A DNA stretch of 64,000 nt from Mizugakiibacter sediminis (GCF_000953855.2 NZ_DF970163.1:1-64000), one strand, 5' to 3'; shown: positions 26,047 through 35,634, numbered from the stretch's first letter. Notes: generated from the letters alone by a model not told the origin. A program made the numbers and translations.

Positions 26047-27057
26047 ATGAGCATCGAACAGCTTGAGAGCATCGCCCAGGCGATGGTCGCCCCGGGCAAG
26101 GGCATCATCGCGATCGACGAGTCGAACAACACCATCAAGAAGCGCTTCGATGCCGTCGGCGTGGAGAACACCGAGGAGCATCGCCGCGCCTACCGCGAGA
26201 TGCTGCTGACCACGCCGGGCCTGAACGAGCACATCTCCGGCGCGATCCTCTTCGACGAGACCATCCGTCAGTCGACCAAGGCCGGCGTGCCGTTCACCAA
26301 GGTGATGATGGACAACGGCATCCTGCCGGGCATCAAGGTGGACAAGGGGCCGTTCCCGCTGGCCGGCTTCCCCGGCGAGGTGGTGACCGAGGGCCTGGAC
26401 GGTCTGCGCGACCGCCTGAACGAGTACGCGCGCCTCGGCGCCAAGTTCGCCAAGTGGCGCGCGGTGATCACCATCGGCGAGGACATGCCGAGCTCCACCT
26501 GCATCGACGCCAACTGCCACGCGCTGGCGCGCTACGCCGCGCTGTGCCAGGAGGCGGGGCTGGTGCCGATGGTCGAGCCGGAAGTGCTGATGGACGGCGA
26601 CCACGACATCGACGTCTGCTACGACGTCACCGAGGCCACGCTGCGCAGCCTGTTCGCCTCGCTGTACGAGCACAACGTGATGCTCGAGGGCACCATCCTC
26701 AAGGCCAGCATGGTGCTGTCCGGCAAGGACTGCCCGGAGCAGGCCAACATCGATGAAGTTGCCGAGGCCACCATCCGCTGCCTGAAGACCACCGTGCCGG
26801 CCGCGCTGCCGGGCATCGTGTTCCTGTCCGGCGGCCAGAGCGACGAGCAGGCCACCGCGCACCTGAACGCGATGAACCAGATGGGCCCGCATCCGTGGCC
26901 GCTGTCGTTCTCCTACGGCCGCGCCATGCAGCAGGCCGCGTTGAAGCTGTGGGCCAAGGACATGACCGGCAACTTCGCCGCCGCGCAGAAGACCGTCGCG
27001 CAGCGCGCCAAGGAGAACGGCCTCGCCGCGCTCGGCCAGTGGTCCAAGGCCGCCTGA
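26047..27057 (+). CDS. fba: class I fructose-bisphosphate aldolase
   Basis: Schiff-base aldolase (336 aa) splitting fructose-1,6-bisphosphate. It follows the class I pattern: GKGIIAIDESNNTIKKRF near residue 20, KVDKGPFPLAG, AKWRAVITIG, VEPEVLMDGDHD, and the Schiff-base lysine K219 in TILKASMVL. C-terminal LSFSYGRAMQQAAL binds phosphate. The start (MSIEQLES) is the ATG at 26047, with GGAGTG about 9 nt upstream. It is monocistronic, with a strong TATAAT upstream and an intrinsic terminator downstream. Eukaryote-like class I aldolases of this kind are usual in Xanthomonadales. Confidence 0.96.
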   Translation: MSIEQLESIAQAMVAPGKGIIAIDESNNTIKKRFDAVGVENTEEHRRAYREMLLTTPGLNEHISGAILFDETIRQSTKAGVPFTKVMMDNGILPGIKVDKGPFPLAGFPGEVVTEGLDGLRDRLNEYARLGAKFAKWRAVITIGEDMPSSTCIDANCHALARYAALCQEAGLVPMVEPEVLMDGDHDIDVCYDVTEATLRSLFASLYEHNVMLEGTILKASMVLSGKDCPEQANIDEVAEATIRCLKTTVPAALPGIVFLSGGQSDEQATAHLNAMNQMGPHPWPLSFSYGRAMQQAALKLWAKDMTGNFAAAQKTVAQRAKENGLAALGQWSKAA

Positions 27058-27076
27058 GCGGTAGCGCCAGGGGACG

Positions 27077-27109
27077 AAAAAACGGGCGCCTCGCGGCGCC
27101 CGTTTTCGT
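27077..27109. terminator. bidirectional intrinsic terminator between aldolase and outer-membrane gene
   Basis: AAAACGGGCGCC pairs perfectly with GGCGCCCGTTTT over a TCGC loop. It serves the plus-strand aldolase (TTTTCGTTT after the stem) and the convergent minus-strand barrel gene (T6 after the stem on that strand). Confidence 0.9.
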
Positions 27110-27141
27110 TTGCGGCATCGCCTGGGCGATGCGCGGCTGCG

Positions 27142-27714
27142 TCAGAAGCGGTACTCGGCGCCGACCGACAGCAGGTCGCCCTTGGCGTCGACGTCGGAGT
27201 CGTTGGCCCAGTAGCGGTCGTAGTTCAGGCCGACGCTGACGTTGTTGCTGAAGTCGTAGCCGAAGCCGATGCCGCCGTAGTACTTGCTCTTGGTGTCGCT
27301 GCCGCTGACGGAGATGCCGAAGGCATTGCCGCTCAGCTTGCGGTGCGCGCTGAAGAAGCCGGCGCGCGCGGAGAAGTACCATTGGTCGGCGATGGCGAAC
27401 TTGCCGTTGACGCCGGCATTCCAGCCGCTCAGCTTGAACTCGGCGCTGGCGCCGGGGGCCCGGTCGGTGAACTTGCCGAGGTCGACGTAGCCGCCTTCGA
27501 CGCCGAGCAGCACGGACGGCGACACCGCCCAGCGGTAGCCGGCGTTGATGGCGAAGCCGGTGTCGGTGTCGTCGGAGGCGTGGATGCCCTTCAGCTTGGA
27601 CTGGCCGGCCTGGCCGTTGATGAAGGCGCCGTTGCTGTAGTCGGCGGCCTGGCTGAGGGTCGGGACAGCGAAGGCGCAGGCGACGAGCGCGAGCGCAAGC
27701 ATGCTCTTCTTCAT
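27142..27714 (-). CDS. outer-membrane beta-barrel protein, paralogue 1
   Basis: Exported protein (190 aa) with a classic signal peptide (MKKSMLALAL... SQAA). It then forms an eight-strand barrel of the OmpA-like/Ail-OmpX class with alternating aromatic strands: YRWAVSPSVLLGVEGGYVDLG, WYFSARAGFF, YGGIGFGYDFSNNVSVGLNYDRY. It ends in the C-terminal phenylalanine (SVGAEYRF) needed for BAM insertion. It is the first of three tandem paralogues in the same orientation, each with its own signal peptide and hairpin. Surface loops are the divergent parts. Function could be adhesion, porin-like or structural. Confidence 0.88.
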   Translation of the reverse strand: MKKSMLALALVACAFAVPTLSQAADYSNGAFINGQAGQSKLKGIHASDDTDTGFAINAGYRWAVSPSVLLGVEGGYVDLGKFTDRAPGASAEFKLSGWNAGVNGKFAIADQWYFSARAGFFSAHRKLSGNAFGISVSGSDTKSKYYGGIGFGYDFSNNVSVGLNYDRYWANDSDVDAKGDLLSVGAEYRF

Positions 27715-27860
27715 TTTCGGATGTCCTGTAGTCTGGCGATGTTTCGGCGCCGCCGGCCGATGCGCGGTCGGCGCTCCCTGCCGCGCTCGATTCCTGTGAG
27801 CGCAGCACGGCGATTTTAGGGACGCGTGCGTCGGCCCGCCATGCGTTGGGTCAAGGCGTG

Positions 27861-27893
27861 AGGAAAAGAACGGGCGCCGTACGGCGCCCGTTC
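27861..27893 (-). terminator. terminator of outer-membrane paralogue 2
   Basis: The perfect palindrome GAACGGGCGCCGT / ACGGCGCCCGTTC (27868-27893) is followed on the minus strand by CTTTTCC. It lies about 200 bp beyond the stop codon at 28094. Confidence 0.6.
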
Positions 27894-28093
27894 AGTTGGA
27901 GAGTGTGGTGCGAGCGGGGGGAGGGGCGGCGCCTGTCCCGAGGCGTCGGTGCTCGTGGCCACACGCGGCCCGCCTGCGCGGGCCGGTCGGAAGGCCCTGT
28001 GTCCGGCCTTCGAACCCTGGCTGCGCCGCGCGTGTGGGGCGCGCGGCGCATGTCGATGGGAAGGCGCGGCGCCCGCGCGCCGCGCCCGCCGCG

Positions 28094-28711
28094 TCAGAAG
28101 CGGTACTCGGCGGAAACCGTGGTCAGGCCGCCGCTCAGGTTCACCGTGTCCTGCTTGGCGCGGAAGTAGTCGTAGTTCAGGCCGAGGCTGAGGTGCGGGT
28201 TGAAGTCGTAGCCCGCGCCGACGCCGGCGTAGTAGTCGACGCCCCAGCCGCGGTTGTCGTGGTCGTAGTTCACCGGCACGCCGGCGGCGTCCGTGTAGGT
28301 GCGTCCGCCGATCCAGTCGAACGCGCCCAGGCGGCCGCTGAGATACCAGTGGCTGGCGACGTTGACGTGCGTGTTCACGCCCAACGTGTAACCGCGCAGG
28401 CGCGCGGGGTCGTAGCCGCTGACGCTGGCCGAGGATTTCGGCCGGAAGTTGCCGAGGTCGGCGTAGCCGGCCTCGACGCCGAACAGCGCCGGACCCGCGG
28501 CCCAGCGGTAGCCGAAGCTGGCCTGGCCGGCGGTGTCGTTCTCGCGGTACGGATAGTGGTTGAACGTGGATTGGCCGGCGCCGACGTTGGCGAACCAGCC
28601 GGAAGTCTGCGCGGCGGACGCCGCGGCATCGGTTTCGGCCGCGTGGCTCGGAGCCGCCAGCAGGGCCGCCGCGGCGACGGCGATCGCGGCACTCGGCATC
28701 TTGATATGCAC
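28094..28711 (-). CDS. outer-membrane beta-barrel protein, paralogue 2
   Basis: Exported eight-strand barrel (205 aa) related to its two neighbours. Shared strand motifs are GYRWAAGPALFGVEAGYADLG, WYLSGRLGAFDW, YYAGVGAGYDFNPHLSLGLNYDYF and the terminal SAEYRF. I place the start at the GTG at 28711 because GAGAGGAGT lies at the right distance on the minus strand; an upstream ATG at 28735 would put that Shine-Dalgarno inside the gene. The signal peptide ends near SHA. It has the longest periplasmic N-terminal segment (ETDAAASAAQTSG) of the three. Its role is unknown. Confidence 0.85.
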   Translation of the reverse strand: MHIKMPSAAIAVAAAALLAAPSHAAETDAAASAAQTSGWFANVGAGQSTFNHYPYRENDTAGQASFGYRWAAGPALFGVEAGYADLGNFRPKSSASVSGYDPARLRGYTLGVNTHVNVASHWYLSGRLGAFDWIGGRTYTDAAGVPVNYDHDNRGWGVDYYAGVGAGYDFNPHLSLGLNYDYFRAKQDTVNLSGGLTTVSAEYRF

Positions 28712-28824
28712 GGGGTCACTCCTCTCGTTCTCCATCCGCGGACGGCACGCCGCCGGCGGAACGGCGGGCGCCGTCCGCGGATGCCTGGATGGGTTGGTCC
28801 GCGCGGCGCGCGGACCTTCAAGGG

Positions 28825-28854
28825 GCCGCGGCGCCGGGTGCGCCGGCGCCGCGG
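28825..28854 (-). terminator. hairpin after outer-membrane paralogue 3
   Basis: A perfect 12-bp stem pairs CCGCGGCGCCGG (28826-28837) with 28843-28854 over GTGCG. It lies just past the stop codon at 28865. No T run follows on the minus strand, so it is only terminator-like. Confidence 0.45.
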
Positions 28855-28864
28855 CGGCCGCTCG

Positions 28865-29455
28865 TCAGAAGCGGTACTCGGCGCTCACCGACCACATGTC
28901 GGTGCTGAGGTCGAGGCCCTTGTTGTCGGCCTTGTAGTAGTCGTAGTTCAGGCCGACGCCGAAGTTGTTGCTGAAGTCGTAGCCGAAGCCGACGCCGCCG
29001 TACCAGTCGGTGTTGTCGGCGCTGATGCGCACCGGCGCCGTGCCGTTGTCGTTGACGCCGTGGCCGGTCCAGCCGTAGATGCCGGCGCGCGCGCTGGCGT
29101 ACCAGTTCGGCGTGAAGTTGAAGTGGCCGTTCACGCCCGCCGTCCAGCCGTGCAGGTGCGACTTGTCGTGGGCCACCACCGGATCGCTGTTGAAGACGTT
29201 CTTCAGCTTGATGTTGCCGAGGTCGTTGTAGCCCACCTCGACGCCGAGCAGCGCCGACGGGCTCACCGCCCAGCGGTAGCCGCCGTTGACGGCGTAACCG
29301 GTGTCGCTGTCGTCGTACGGGCCCTTGTTGACCGAGGCCTGGCCGACGTTGCCGTTGACGAACCAGCCGTTGGTGGCGCCGCCGTCCTGGGCGAAGGCCG
29401 GGGCCGCGGCGACGCCGGCGGCGATGAGGGCGAGGGCAGTCAGGGACTTCTTCAT
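28865..29455 (-). CDS. outer-membrane beta-barrel protein, paralogue 3
   Basis: Exported eight-strand barrel (196 aa) with the signal peptide MKKSLTALALIAAGVAAAPAFA. Strand motifs shared with paralogues 1 and 2 are GYRWAVSPSALLGVEVGYNDLG, WYASARAGIYGW, WYGGVGFGYDFSNNFGVGLNYDYY and a terminal SAEYRF. The start at 29455 is supported by GGAGA upstream. It is closest to paralogue 1 in signal peptide and strands. The gene is divergent from tkt across 234 bp that contain two notable dyads. All three copies end in F, as barrel insertion requires. Confidence 0.88.
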   Translation of the reverse strand: MKKSLTALALIAAGVAAAPAFAQDGGATNGWFVNGNVGQASVNKGPYDDSDTGYAVNGGYRWAVSPSALLGVEVGYNDLGNIKLKNVFNSDPVVAHDKSHLHGWTAGVNGHFNFTPNWYASARAGIYGWTGHGVNDNGTAPVRISADNTDWYGGVGFGYDFSNNFGVGLNYDYYKADNKGLDLSTDMWSVSAEYRF

Positions 29456-29571
29456 GGGGAGAATCTCCGATCTTTGTTGGAAACCGCGGCGCGGGGATGC
29501 GTCGCGGCGAAGGTGCCCGGCCTTTGTTCGCCATCGCGGCCGGGTCACGCGGCGACCGTAGTTGGGGCGCC

Positions 29572-29602
29572 CTGAACGCAATTACAACACTCATGCGTTC
29601 AG
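29572..29602. promoter_or_regulatory. long inverted repeat upstream of tkt
   Basis: Perfect 9-bp arms CTGAACGCA (29572-29580) and TGCGTTCAG (29594-29602) flank a 13-bp AT-rich spacer. It lies in the divergent region between barrel paralogue 3 and tkt. The regulator is not recognised. Confidence 0.5.
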
Positions 29603-29607
29603 TATTT

Positions 29608-29623
29608 GCTCAGGAACCTGAGC
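29608..29623. promoter_or_regulatory. 16-bp perfect palindrome upstream of tkt
   Basis: GCTCAGGAACCTGAGC has 7-bp arms around AA. It starts 6 bp after the preceding inverted repeat and 67 bp before the tkt ATG. It looks like a dimer binding site; the factor is unknown. Confidence 0.45.
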
Positions 29624-29689
29624 GCGCGACAAACGCCGCCCCATCGGCGACAATTTCGGCTTTGTTGCCCGCCTTTCCCGGAGATCCCG

Positions 29690-31690
29690 ATGCCGACGCG
29701 CCGCGAACTTGCCAACGCCATCCGCGCCCTCGCGATGGACGCCGTGGAGGCGGCGAAGTCCGGTCATCCGGGCATGCCGATGGGCATGGCCGACATCGCC
29801 GAGGTGCTGTGGAACGACTTCCTCAGCCACAACCCCGGCAATCCCGGCTGGCCCAACCGCGACCGCTTCGTGCTCTCCAACGGCCACGGCTCGATGCTGC
29901 AGTACGCGCTGCTGCACCTGACCGGCTACGACCTGCCGATCGAGGAGCTGAAGCGTTTCCGCCAGTTGCACTCGCGGACCCCCGGCCATCCGGAAGCGCG
30001 CGAAGCGCCCGGCGTGGAGACCACCACCGGTCCGCTCGGCCAGGGCCTCGCCAACGCCGTCGGCATGGCGCTGGCGGAGAAAGTGCTGGCGGCGCGCTTC
30101 AACCGCGAAGGCTTTCCGATCGTCGACCACTACACCTACGTGTTCGCCGGCGACGGCTGCATGATGGAGGGCATCTCGCACGAGGCCGCCTCGCTGGCCG
30201 GCACGCTCAAGCTCGGCAAGCTGATCGTGCTGTACGACGACAACGGCATCTCCATCGACGGCGAAGTGCACGGCTGGTTCACCGACGACACGCCGAAGCG
30301 CTTCGAGGCCTACGGCTGGGAGGTGATCCGCGACGTCGACGGCCACAATCCGGAGGCGATCAAGGCGGCGCTGGTCTCGGCTGCGCTCGATCCCGGGAAG
30401 CCGACGCTGATCTGCTGCAAGACCGTGATCGGCTTCGGCGCGCCGAACAAGCAGGGCAAGGAGGTCAGCCACGGCGCCCCGCTCGGCAAGGACGAGGTCG
30501 CCCTCGCGCGCCAGCAGCTCGGCTGGACGCACCCGCCGTTCGTGATCCCCGACGCGATCTACGACGCCTGGAACGCCGAGGCCAAGGGCGCCGAGCGCGA
30601 AGCCGCATGGAACGCGCTGTTCGCGCGCTACGAGCAGGCCTACCCGGAACTGGCCGCGGAGTTCAAGCGGCGTCTGGCCGGCGAACTGCCGGCCGGCTGG
30701 CAAGCGCACGCCGAGGCCTACATCCGCCGCCTGCAGGCGGAAGGCCCGGTGGTCGCCTCGCGCAAGGCCTCGCAGATGGCGCTGGACGCCTACGGCCCGC
30801 TGCTGCCGGAGCTGATCGGCGGTTCCGCCGACCTCGCCGGCTCCAACCTGACCGTGTGGAAGGGCTCGAAGGACGTCAACGGCAGTGACGGCCGCGCCAA
30901 CTACGTCTACTTCGGCGTGCGCGAGTTCGGCATGAGCGCGATCGCCAACGGCCTCGCCCTGCACGGCGGCTTCCTGCCCTACGACGCCACCTTCCTGGTG
31001 TTCTCCGACTACGCACGCAACGCCGTGCGCATGTCCGCGCTGATCCCGGCGCGCGTGATCCACGTCTACACGCACGACTCCATCGGCCTCGGCGAGGACG
31101 GCCCCACCCACCAGCCGGTCGAGCACCTGGCCAGCCTGCGCTACATCCCGCGCAACCACGTGTGGCGCCCGTGCGACGCGGTGGAATCGGCGGCGGCGTG
31201 GAAGGCGGCGATCGAGCGCCGCGACGGCCCGACCTGCCTGGTGTTCTCGCGGCAGAACCTCGCGCACCAGCCGCGCGACGAGGCCCAGCTCGCCGCGATC
31301 GCGCGTGGCGCCTACGTGCTGTCCGATCCGCCCGAGGCGAAGTTCCAGGCGATCCTGATCGCCACCGGCTCGGAGGTGGAGCTGGCGATGGAAGCGATGC
31401 GCGCGCTGGCGCAGCAGGGCATCGCCGTGCGCGTGGTGTCGATGCCGTGCGCGGAGGTGTTCGACGCGCAGCCCGTGGAGTACCGCGAGGGCGTGCTGCC
31501 GTCGTGGTGCCGCGCGCGCGTGGCGATCGAGGCCGGCACCGCCGACTACTGGCGCAAGTACGTCGGCCTGGACGGCGCGGTGATCGGCATGACGAGCTTC
31601 GGCGCGTCCGCGCCGGCGCACGTGCTGTTCGAGCACTTCGGCTTCACCGTCGCCAACGTCATGGACGCGGTGAAGCGCACGCTGCGCTGA
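29690..31690 (+). CDS. tkt: transketolase
   Basis: Thiamine-diphosphate enzyme (666 aa) of the non-oxidative pentose phosphate pathway, moving two-carbon units between sugar phosphates. The N-terminal half has [29 protein letters not shown] and [15 protein letters not shown]. It also has the ThDP motif [18 protein letters not shown]. The central pyrimidine-binding domain shows the transketolase motif around [17 protein letters not shown]. The start at 29690 (MPTRRELAN) has GGAGA upstream; the reading frame extends 84 bases further without support. Two dyads precede it and a clear intrinsic terminator follows. Confidence 0.97.
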   Translation: MPTRRELANAIRALAMDAVEAAKSGHPGMPMGMADIAEVLWNDFLSHNPGNPGWPNRDRFVLSNGHGSMLQYALLHLTGYDLPIEELKRFRQLHSRTPGHPEAREAPGVETTTGPLGQGLANAVGMALAEKVLAARFNREGFPIVDHYTYVFAGDGCMMEGISHEAASLAGTLKLGKLIVLYDDNGISIDGEVHGWFTDDTPKRFEAYGWEVIRDVDGHNPEAIKAALVSAALDPGKPTLICCKTVIGFGAPNKQGKEVSHGAPLGKDEVALARQQLGWTHPPFVIPDAIYDAWNAEAKGAEREAAWNALFARYEQAYPELAAEFKRRLAGELPAGWQAHAEAYIRRLQAEGPVVASRKASQMALDAYGPLLPELIGGSADLAGSNLTVWKGSKDVNGSDGRANYVYFGVREFGMSAIANGLALHGGFLPYDATFLVFSDYARNAVRMSALIPARVIHVYTHDSIGLGEDGPTHQPVEHLASLRYIPRNHVWRPCDAVESAAAWKAAIERRDGPTCLVFSRQNLAHQPRDEAQLAAIARGAYVLSDPPEAKFQAILIATGSEVELAMEAMRALAQQGIAVRVVSMPCAEVFDAQPVEYREGVLPSWCRARVAIEAGTADYWRKYVGLDGAVIGMTSFGASAPAHVLFEHFGFTVANVMDAVKRTLR

Positions 31691-31710
31691 TCTGCGTTTG
31701 CGGGCTGATG

Positions 31711-31742
31711 ACGATGCCGCGCCTGCGCGGCATCGTTTTTTG
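31711..31742 (+). terminator. intrinsic terminator of tkt
   Basis: An 11-bp stem, CGATGCCGCGC (31712-31722) with 31725-31735, is followed by six T residues. It lies 21 bp after the tkt stop. Confidence 0.92.
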
Positions 31743-31786
31743 GGGGGGCGCGCGGCCGGAACCAATCGCCGCGGGCCGGGAGAGGC

Positions 31787-32425
31787 TCAGGCTGTCAGCA
31801 GGCGGCCCAGGTGACCGGGATCGCGCGCCAGCGCATCGGCGCCGGCGGCCTGCAGTTCCTCCCGGCTGTCGAAGCCCCACAGCACGCCGATGCCGGCGAC
31901 CGCGTTGGCGCGCGCGCCTTCGATGTCGAAGCGGCGGTCGCCGATCATGGCGGTGTCGCCGGGCGCGGCGCCGAAGTCGGCCAGTGCGGCGGCGATCATC
32001 GCCGCCTTGCTGCAATGGCGACCTTCGGCGTCCGGCCCGTAGACGCGCGCGAAGGCGCCGCCGAACGGCAGGTGGGCGACGATCCGTTCGGCTTGCGGGC
32101 GCATCTTGGTGGTCACGATCGCGAGGCGATGACCGTCGGCGGCGAGCGCCTCGATGAGGTCCGGCATGCCCGTGTAGACCTCGTGCTCGGCCCAGCCGAC
32201 GGCGTCGAAGCGCTCGCGGTAATGGCACACGGCCTGCTCGACCCGCGCGGGATCGTCGCCGACCACGTCCGGAAACGTCTGCCGCAGCGGCGGGCCGATC
32301 CAGCCGCGCAGCGTTTCCGCCGGCGGCGCCTCGACGCCCATGCACGCGAAGGCGTGGCGCATGCAGGCGAGGATGCCGCGCTCGGAGTCGATCAGCGTGC
32401 CGTCGAGGTCGAACAGGCAGAGCAC
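31787..32425 (-). CDS. HAD-family hydrolase, phosphoglycolate-phosphatase-like
   Basis: Haloacid-dehalogenase-superfamily phosphatase (212 aa). Motif I is D6-L-D8-GTLIDS, the helical cap follows, motif II is the IVTTKM strand, and motif IV is IGDRRFDIEGARANAV. That last pattern and the size fit Gph/PgmB-like enzymes (phosphoglycolate or sugar-phosphate phosphatases). I chose the GTG at 32425; a TTG at 32437 would overlap the pgk stop. It lies directly downstream of pgk on the same strand with ~8 bp between genes, so it is co-transcribed. Removing phosphorylated side products near glycolysis is a fair inference; the true substrate is unknown. Confidence 0.82.
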   Translation of the reverse strand: MLCLFDLDGTLIDSERGILACMRHAFACMGVEAPPAETLRGWIGPPLRQTFPDVVGDDPARVEQAVCHYRERFDAVGWAEHEVYTGMPDLIEALAADGHRLAIVTTKMRPQAERIVAHLPFGGAFARVYGPDAEGRHCSKAAMIAAALADFGAAPGDTAMIGDRRFDIEGARANAVAGIGVLWGFDSREELQAAGADALARDPGHLGRLLTA

Positions 32426-32433
32426 GTTCGCGC

Positions 32434-33612
32434 TCAACCCTTCGCGCGCTGCTCCAGCACCGCCACCGCCGGCAGGGTCTTGCCCTCGAGGAATTCGAGG
32501 AACGCGCCGCCGCCGGTGGAGATGTAGGAGATGCCGCTCTCCACGCCGTACTTGTCGACCGCGGCCAGGGTGTCGCCGCCGCCGGCGATGGAGAAGGCGT
32601 TCGATGCGGCGATGGCCTTCGCCAGCGTCTCGGTGCCGCGGCCGAAGGCGTCGAACTCGAACACGCCGACCGGGCCGTTCCATACCACCGTGCCGGCCTT
32701 GGCGATCAGCGCGGCGTAGCGCGCGCTGGTTTCGGGGCCGATGTCGAGGATCATCTCATCGGCACCGACCTGATCGACCGGCTTGACCGTCGCCGGCGCG
32801 GTCGCCGAGAACTCCGGCGCCACCACCACGTCGCTCGGGATCGGCACCTCGGCGCCGCGCGCCTTGGCGTCGGCGATCACCTTGCGTGCGGCATCCAGCA
32901 GGTCCGGCTCGGCCAGCGACTTGCCGATGCCGTGGCCGGCGGCGAGGATGAAGGTGTTGGCGATGCCGCCGCCGACGATCAGCTGGTCGACGCGGGCGAC
33001 CAGGTTCTCCAGCAGGGTCAGCTTGGTCGACACCTTGGAGCCGGCGACGATCGCCAGCAGCGGTCGCGCCGGCGCGTGCAGCGCCCTGGCCAGCGCGTCC
33101 AGCTCGGCGCCGAGCAGCGGGCCGGCGCAGGCGACCGGGGCAAACTTCGCCACCCCGTGCGTGGAGGCTTGCGCGCGGTGCGCGGTGCCGAACGCGTCCA
33201 TCACGAACACGTCGCACAGCGCGGCGTACTTCTTCGCCAGCGTCTCGTCGTCCTTGCCCTCGCCGACGTTCATGCGGCAGTTCTCCAGCAGCACCACCTC
33301 GCCGGGCGCGACGTCGACGCCGCCGAGATAGTCGCGCACCAGACGCACCGGGCAGCCCAGCGCCTGGCTCAGCCAGTCGGCGACCGGCGCCAGCGACTCG
33401 GATTCCTCGAACACGCCCTCCTTCGGCCGGCCGAGGTGCGACATCACCATCACCCGCGCGCCGGCCTCGCGCGCCAGGCGCAGCGTGGGCAGGGCGGCGT
33501 CGAGGCGCTGCGTCGAGGTGATCCTGCCGTCCTTGATCGGCACGTTGAGGTCTTCCCGGATCAGCACGCGCTTGCCGTGCAGGTCGAGGTCGGTCATGCG
33601 GAGGACGGCCAT
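32434..33612 (-). CDS. pgk: phosphoglycerate kinase
   Basis: Glycolytic kinase (392 aa) transferring phosphate between 1,3-bisphosphoglycerate and ADP. The N-terminal [15 protein letters not shown], the substrate-binding [10 protein letters not shown], the [15 protein letters not shown] loop and [12 protein letters not shown] are diagnostic. So are [19 protein letters not shown] and the C-terminal GGGDTLAAV and [13 protein letters not shown]. The start at 33612 ([10 protein letters not shown]) could also be the second ATG at 33597. It is followed by the HAD phosphatase and is divergent from maiA across 163 bp. Confidence 0.97.
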   Translation of the reverse strand: MAVLRMTDLDLHGKRVLIREDLNVPIKDGRITSTQRLDAALPTLRLAREAGARVMVMSHLGRPKEGVFEESESLAPVADWLSQALGCPVRLVRDYLGGVDVAPGEVVLLENCRMNVGEGKDDETLAKKYAALCDVFVMDAFGTAHRAQASTHGVAKFAPVACAGPLLGAELDALARALHAPARPLLAIVAGSKVSTKLTLLENLVARVDQLIVGGGIANTFILAAGHGIGKSLAEPDLLDAARKVIADAKARGAEVPIPSDVVVAPEFSATAPATVKPVDQVGADEMILDIGPETSARYAALIAKAGTVVWNGPVGVFEFDAFGRGTETLAKAIAASNAFSIAGGGDTLAAVDKYGVESGISYISTGGGAFLEFLEGKTLPAVAVLEQRAKG

Positions 33613-33775
33613 GGTTTCGGTTCCGTATCGTGGAAAAGGAGGCATCCGCGCCGCGGCGTGCCGGCGAACGAGCCGCGTATTGTCCGCGGCCGCCGCGGGG
33701 CAGGCAAATCGGCCCTTCAAAGCCACCGCGGCTCGGCGTACGCTGCGCGATCCCGGCGGCACGCGGAGGACGTTC

Positions 33776-34444
33776 ATGCAATACGGACTGGTGCTCTACA
33801 GCTATTGGCGTTCCAGCGCGTCGTACCGCGTGCGCATCGCCCTCAACCTGAAGGGGCTGCCGTATGCGATCCGTCCCGTGCATCTGGTGCGCGAAGGCGG
33901 CGAGCAGCATCTGCCGGCCTACCGCGCGCTCAACCCGCAGGAACTGGTGCCGGTGCTGAAGGACGGCGAGCGGGTGATCCGCCAGTCGCTGGCCATCGTC
34001 GAGTATCTCGAGGAAGCCTACGAGGGCGAAACCAAGCTGTTGCCGGTGGCGGCGCGCGACCGCGCGCGCGTGCGTGCGCTGGCGCAGATCGTCGCCTGCG
34101 ACATCCATCCGCTCGGCAACCTGCGCGTGCTGCAGTACCTCGATCGCGAGTTCAACGTGCCGCAGGTCGAGCGCGAGCAGTGGATGCGGCATTGGATCGC
34201 CGCCGGCTTCGACGCGCTGGAGAAGCTGCTGGCCGACAACCCCTGCACCGGCCGCTTCTGCGAGGCGGACACGCCCGGCTACGCCGACCTCTGCCTGGTG
34301 CCGCAGGTGTACAACGCGCAACGCTGGGGGCTGTCGCTGGAGCCGTATCCGACCATCCGCCGCATCCACGACGCCTGCATGCAGCTGGACGCCTTCCAGC
34401 GCGCGCGCCCGGAAGCGCAGCCGGACGCGCCCAGACCGGAATGA
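33776..34444 (+). CDS. maiA: maleylacetoacetate isomerase (zeta-class GST)
   Basis: Glutathione-dependent isomerase (222 aa) converting maleylacetoacetate to fumarylacetoacetate in tyrosine/homogentisate breakdown. The zeta signature is [12 protein letters not shown] (canonical SS-C/A-S-x-RVRIAL), followed by the thioredoxin-fold glutathione site NPQELVPVL and [11 protein letters not shown]. The all-alpha C-terminal domain contains [14 protein letters not shown]. The start at 33776 has GCGGAGGA upstream. It may supply the FAH-family protein at 492, although the two genes are 33 kb apart. The nearest neighbour, pgk, is divergent. Confidence 0.93.
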   Translation: MQYGLVLYSYWRSSASYRVRIALNLKGLPYAIRPVHLVREGGEQHLPAYRALNPQELVPVLKDGERVIRQSLAIVEYLEEAYEGETKLLPVAARDRARVRALAQIVACDIHPLGNLRVLQYLDREFNVPQVEREQWMRHWIAAGFDALEKLLADNPCTGRFCEADTPGYADLCLVPQVYNAQRWGLSLEPYPTIRRIHDACMQLDAFQRARPEAQPDAPRPE

Positions 34445-34453
34445 CCGCCGCGC

Positions 34454-35566
34454 TCAGAACGCGTTGACGTCGTAGGGATCGGGCTCGCCCAGCGTGTTGC
34501 CGCCGCCGCCTTCGGCGAGGCGGATCTTCAGCGCCAGGCCGTCGCGGGAGTCGGCCTTGGCCAGCGCTTCCTCCAGCTCGATCTTGCCTTCCTTGTAGAG
34601 GCGGTACAGCGACTGGTCGAAGGTCTGCATGCCGTCCTGCAGGCTGCGGTCCATCGCGTCCTTGATCTCGTGCACCTGGCCGCGACGCATCAGGTCGCGG
34701 ATGTGCGGCGTGTTGATCAGCACCTCCACCGCCGGCAGGCGGCGGCCGTCCTTGCCGACCACCAGACGCTGGCTGATCACCGCCTTCAGGTTCAGCGCCA
34801 GGTTCATCAGGATGTTCTTGTGCGCCGATTCCGGGAAGAAATTGAGGATGCGCTCGATGGTCTGGTCGGCGTTGTTGGAGTGCAGCGTGGCCAGGCAGAT
34901 GTGGCCGGTCTCGGAGAACGCGATCGCCGCCTCCATCGTGTCGACGTCGCGGATCTCGCCGATCATGATCACGTCCGGCGCCTCGCGCATCGCGTTCTTC
35001 AGCGCCTCGTGGTAGCTGTGCGTGTCGAGGCCGACCTCGCGCTGGTTGACGATCGACTTCTTGTGCCGGTGCAGATACTCGATCGGGTCCTCGATGGTGA
35101 GGATGTGCCCGGAGGAGTTGGCGTTGCGGTGGTCGATCATCGCCGCCAGCGTGGTCGACTTGCCCGAACCGGTGGCGCCGACCACCAGGATCAGGCCGCG
35201 CGGCTCCATGATGATGTCCTTGAAGATCTGCGGCAGCTTGAGCTGGTCGATCGTCGGGATCTCGCTCTTGATCGCGCGGATCACCATGCCGACCTCGCCG
35301 CGCTGCTTGAACACGTTGATGCGGAAGCGGCCGGCGTCCTTCACCGCGATCGCCATGTTCAGCTCGAGGTCGCGCTCGAACTGCGGCACCTGGCCTTCGT
35401 CCATCAGCGAGTAGGCGATCTTCTTGACCATGCCGCTGGGCAGGCCGGTGTTGCCGAGGGGGTAGAGCTTGCCCTCGACCTTGATGTTCACCGGGGCGCC
35501 GGTGGTCAGGAACATGTCCGACGCGCCCTTGTCTACCATCAGCTTCAGGAAGTAACCGATGTCCAT
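34454..35566 (-). CDS. pilU: type IV pilus retraction ATPase PilU
   Basis: Hexameric secretion-type ATPase (370 aa) that assists PilT in pulling type IV pili. The N-terminal DIGYFLKLMVDKGASDMFLT is followed by Walker A GATGSGKST (about residues 130-138), the Asp box IEDPIEYLH, Walker B GEIRDVDTMEAA and the His box HICLATLHSNN. The C-terminal tail ending NTLGEPDPYDVNAF is longer than PilT's and fits PilU. The start at 35566 (MDIGYF) is preceded by a weak GCGGTCAC. Unusually, pilT is not adjacent here; the gene is divergent from a DUF4398 lipoprotein. Confidence 0.92.
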   Translation of the reverse strand: MDIGYFLKLMVDKGASDMFLTTGAPVNIKVEGKLYPLGNTGLPSGMVKKIAYSLMDEGQVPQFERDLELNMAIAVKDAGRFRINVFKQRGEVGMVIRAIKSEIPTIDQLKLPQIFKDIIMEPRGLILVVGATGSGKSTTLAAMIDHRNANSSGHILTIEDPIEYLHRHKKSIVNQREVGLDTHSYHEALKNAMREAPDVIMIGEIRDVDTMEAAIAFSETGHICLATLHSNNADQTIERILNFFPESAHKNILMNLALNLKAVISQRLVVGKDGRRLPAVEVLINTPHIRDLMRRGQVHEIKDAMDRSLQDGMQTFDQSLYRLYKEGKIELEEALAKADSRDGLALKIRLAEGGGGNTLGEPDPYDVNAF

Positions 35567-35634
35567 GTGACCGCCCGCATTGCAATGATGGAGCGCGGTT
35601 CCCCACAATAGCCCGCGCTTCGCAGGGGCCGTTT

